Notes under the pieces: generated by a model
The model's input: only the letters and a program-made list of their open reading frames with translations
Databases searched by the model: none
Told to the model about the DNA's origin: nothing
Program-made: the position numbers and the translations under genes
Shown here: piece by piece, positions 44,508 to 46,634 of the stretch
Numbering within the stretch: position 1 is the stretch's first letter
How the letters are laid out: each line of letters starts with the position of its first letter
NCBI GenBank assembly: GCA_009602725.1
Contig: WELB01000219.1
Span: 48,342-94,975, forward strand
From: Spirogloea muscicola
Taxonomy: Eukaryota > Streptophyta > Zygnematophyceae > Spirogloeales > Spirogloeaceae
DNA length: 46,634 bases
Direction of reading: 5' to 3'

Positions 44508-46309
44508 TTAGAATCCGACAAAAACTACCATCAGTATATACGTCAGCACAACAATAAGGACCAACAAAATGACCACCTTGACCTGCACACAAAACAGCAA
44601 ACATGCATCAGGACTGGTAATACACAGTTTTGAGAGAGGTGTGAAGACAAACGAGCAAATCTGGTGCATACCGAATCAAGCTTATAAAGTCTGCAACCAA
44701 GACAGATGTGAGTCTGAATAGTGAGAAGAGGTTGTAGATAGACGCTATTCTGCCACATTGCATTGTTGCCTGCAATGACAGTGAGACTTGCTCCAGCAGG
44801 CCAGCCACTCAGAAGCAAGCACTGACCTTCACATTACGCCACTCAATGACTCGTTGGATCTCTTCACTTCTCCTTTGATACTGACGAGCATGTGCAGCTA
44901 ATTCATCTGCAAAGCCATGAGACCTTACATGGTGAACCTTGTGCATGCCTCATCATTGAGTCTGCATTATACACAACCACATCAAATTTTGCTAAGCACT
45001 GATGAGTATGCAAGGCCGCTTTTAATAATTGTGTATTGTGCTTGCAAAGCGCTTCTGACCTCACACCTGTGGCATTGCTGATATGAGCAGTGCTTGGAGA
45101 CCGTTCAAGGACCCTTTGAATGTTGCCCTGCATTACATGCTTCACCTCCTCTACCTGGAGACATCCCACACCTCTTGTATCAATCAGCCTTTGCCTTGAG
45201 CCGACTTCCACCACTGTCCAGGCCATGCTACAGCAATCTGCCTGAGTAATATGTGTGCTGACGGTAATCAGTATGTTTGCTCATTATCTATCGATGCAAG
45301 CTCTTATGGATGGACTGCCAATGGCAGGGGGAGCTTTTGTACCTCCATTTCCACTGCTGCCACCTTGTCTCGGCCCTTTACATCATCATACTGCAGGCAC
45401 AACTTCAGCCAAGACCACAGATCGCTGTCATTCAGAGCCTGAAAATTGCATGGTGAAGCTTACGGAGCTGATCATCTGTTGTATGTATTCCTGCAATTGC
45501 ATGCTATGATCAGATTGGTGCTATGAATGCTTGCAAAGCACAAACTTATCACTTCTGTGATCGACCATCTACACTTGCCGGCCAATCGAAATTTGTCTGA
45601 AGTGCTAGAAGATGGACACAGCTGACCTCCTTCAAAAAAGGTCTCAGCTGCTCATCCAAGCCTCCTTCTGGCGCCAAGGCCAGAGCAGAGGGCTTAACCT
45701 TCTCCTGGATAAGTGTTATGACACTGTCGAGCAGAGCAAAGGCAAGCCGCCGAGGATATGATAGAGCCGTGACAACTGCACAGCATCAATGGACAACGAC
45801 ACGGTCAGCTGCGACAAAGAAAGGATAGCAAACATCAAGCTCGCAATGACGTGATCTGGTTGAAGTGGCACAGCAAGACGTAAAGATCCTCTAATATCTT
45901 GAAGCTGAAGCCCGAGCAAGGTCGGGCAGAGGAAGACCGAGACCAGCTATGATGCTCGACTCCTCGGTGAGGAGATGAAGGGTGCCGACGCTCTCGTCCA
46001 CTGTGATGGTCAGTCGGCTATGTGGCAGCAGCTTGCCACTCGTGACGACCCTGCGCACCGTACTTCCCGTCTGCTTGCGACACGCTCGCGCAGTAGAGCC
46101 GTGAGAATGATGGAGCTCGTGGCTCCAGGCTAGCACAGTGGTCAATCACGAGTGGCAGCCATCCTGCTGAAAGCACACCAAGGGCCTGGAGGCTGAGGTA
46201 GAAGCGCGACGGTGGCCGCAATGACCTACACGTAGCACATTGGAGGCGACGGCACCTCCGCATTGTCGCCATCCTTGCTGAAGGCCGCCACTTGAACGCC
46301 ATCCACCAT
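44508..46309 (-). CDS. longin-type R-SNARE (VAMP/synaptobrevin-like)
   Basis: Vesicle membrane fusion protein. Exons 46256-46309, 45944-46070, 45627-45775, 45364-45438, 45067-45154, 44827-44906, 44508-44582; phases close, 648 nt, 215 aa. The longin-like N-terminal part has MVDGVQVAAFSKDGDNAE, LPHSRLTITVDESVGTLHLL and VVTALSYPRRLAFALLDSV. The SNARE motif reads VEEVKHVMQGNIQRVLERSP, with the central arginine in IQRVLER, and continues DELAAHARQYQRRSEEIQRV. The C-terminal anchor is VVILLVLIVVLTYILMVVFV with only GF after it. Start at 46309 because an in-frame stop lies about 30 nt upstream. The N-terminus is a few residues shorter than usual longins, and an additional upstream exon is possible. 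The anchor resembles VAMP7; the N-terminus (VDG-V-A) recalls SEC22, so the subtype is open. Confidence 0.83.
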
Positions 46310-46591
46310 GCGGGACACTGACAGGTGACGCGTCTGCTCGTGCGCCTACACAGCGGGGCGCCGTTGCGGGATGCCAAGTCAGCGCCACTGACTCTCACCG
46401 CATGTCAAAACTCGCGTCGCTGAAGTCTTTCAAGCGGAGGAAGAGCCTCGACCAGTGTCGCGAGCGTCGCAGGGAGGGCTGGCGGAGAGCCAGGAAGGAG
46501 TGGGACACAAACCACGGCCATTGGCAGCAACAGTCCCCGATAGGCGGCTTCAAGAGCGCGCGTCAGTGAGCAGGGAACTGGCTGCAGCACG

Positions 46592-46624
<33 letters not shown>

Positions 46625-46634
46625 GCGGGGCGGC
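46310..46634. other. 5' flank of the R-SNARE gene and terminal (GCC)n run
   Basis: No frame with family resemblance. 46590-46620 is a pure GCC run followed by GGCGCGCGGGGCGGC at the window edge. Confidence 0.6.

Overview
The window is nuclear DNA of a green alga (Chlorophyta; order not resolved). The evidence is a thylakoid-lumen pentapeptide protein of the plant TL17 type, plant-like Ku80, TFB2 and cyclin B sequences, degenerate TTTAGGG-type telomeric repeats, and genes cut into many short exons (about 40-200 nt). The first exons are very GC-rich and most introns are near neutral composition. There are no bacterial operons and no CRISPR array, and I recognised no tRNA or rRNA gene. The exon models below were read by eye from splice sites, reading frame and protein-family similarity. 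For most genes the intron phases close exactly, which is strong internal support.

Layout. 1-3761: TFB2/p52 of TFIIH (minus). 4040-5436: an unidentified helical protein (plus). 5587-6658: thylakoid lumenal 17.4-kDa-like protein (minus). 7121-9090: WASH complex subunit 3/CCDC53 (plus). 9492-14087: KU80/XRCC5 (minus). 14225-17568: FAM185A-like DUF4097 protein (plus). 17846-18685: NOP10 (minus). 18.7-22.3 kb: repeat-rich. 22302-23293 and 27231-28321: two tandem Dabb (stress-responsive A/B barrel) paralogues, separated by repeats, a CT microsatellite and a non-LTR retrotransposon relic. 28656-30481: TRIC-type cation channel (minus). 30.5-33.8 kb: repeat-rich. 33811-36758: B-type cyclin (plus). 37333-40773: MYND-finger protein with an MSS51-type C-terminal domain (minus). 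40.8-42.3 kb: repeat-rich. 42303-44018: ML/NPC2-like secreted lipid-binding protein (plus). 44508-46309: longin-type R-SNARE (minus).

The genes are unrelated housekeeping functions, not a pathway: DNA repair and transcription (Ku80, TFB2), ribosome/snoRNP (NOP10), endomembrane traffic (WASHC3, R-SNARE, ML protein), ion channel (TRIC), cell cycle (cyclin B) and plastid lumen. They tend to lie in divergent pairs with short shared promoters (137 bp for KU80/FAM185A) and convergent pairs with short 3' gaps.

The most interesting unexplained structure is a dispersed hairpin repeat family. Its core is GGGCTGGC-loop-CCAGCCC followed by a GGGCGAGC box. It occurs about 20 times in both orientations in the intergenic blocks, including two exactly identical 102-bp inverted copies 8.5 kb apart. 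Other points of interest are the Ku80 C-terminus (an acidic tail out of frame), candidate GC-AG introns, and a helical C-terminal extension on the ML protein.
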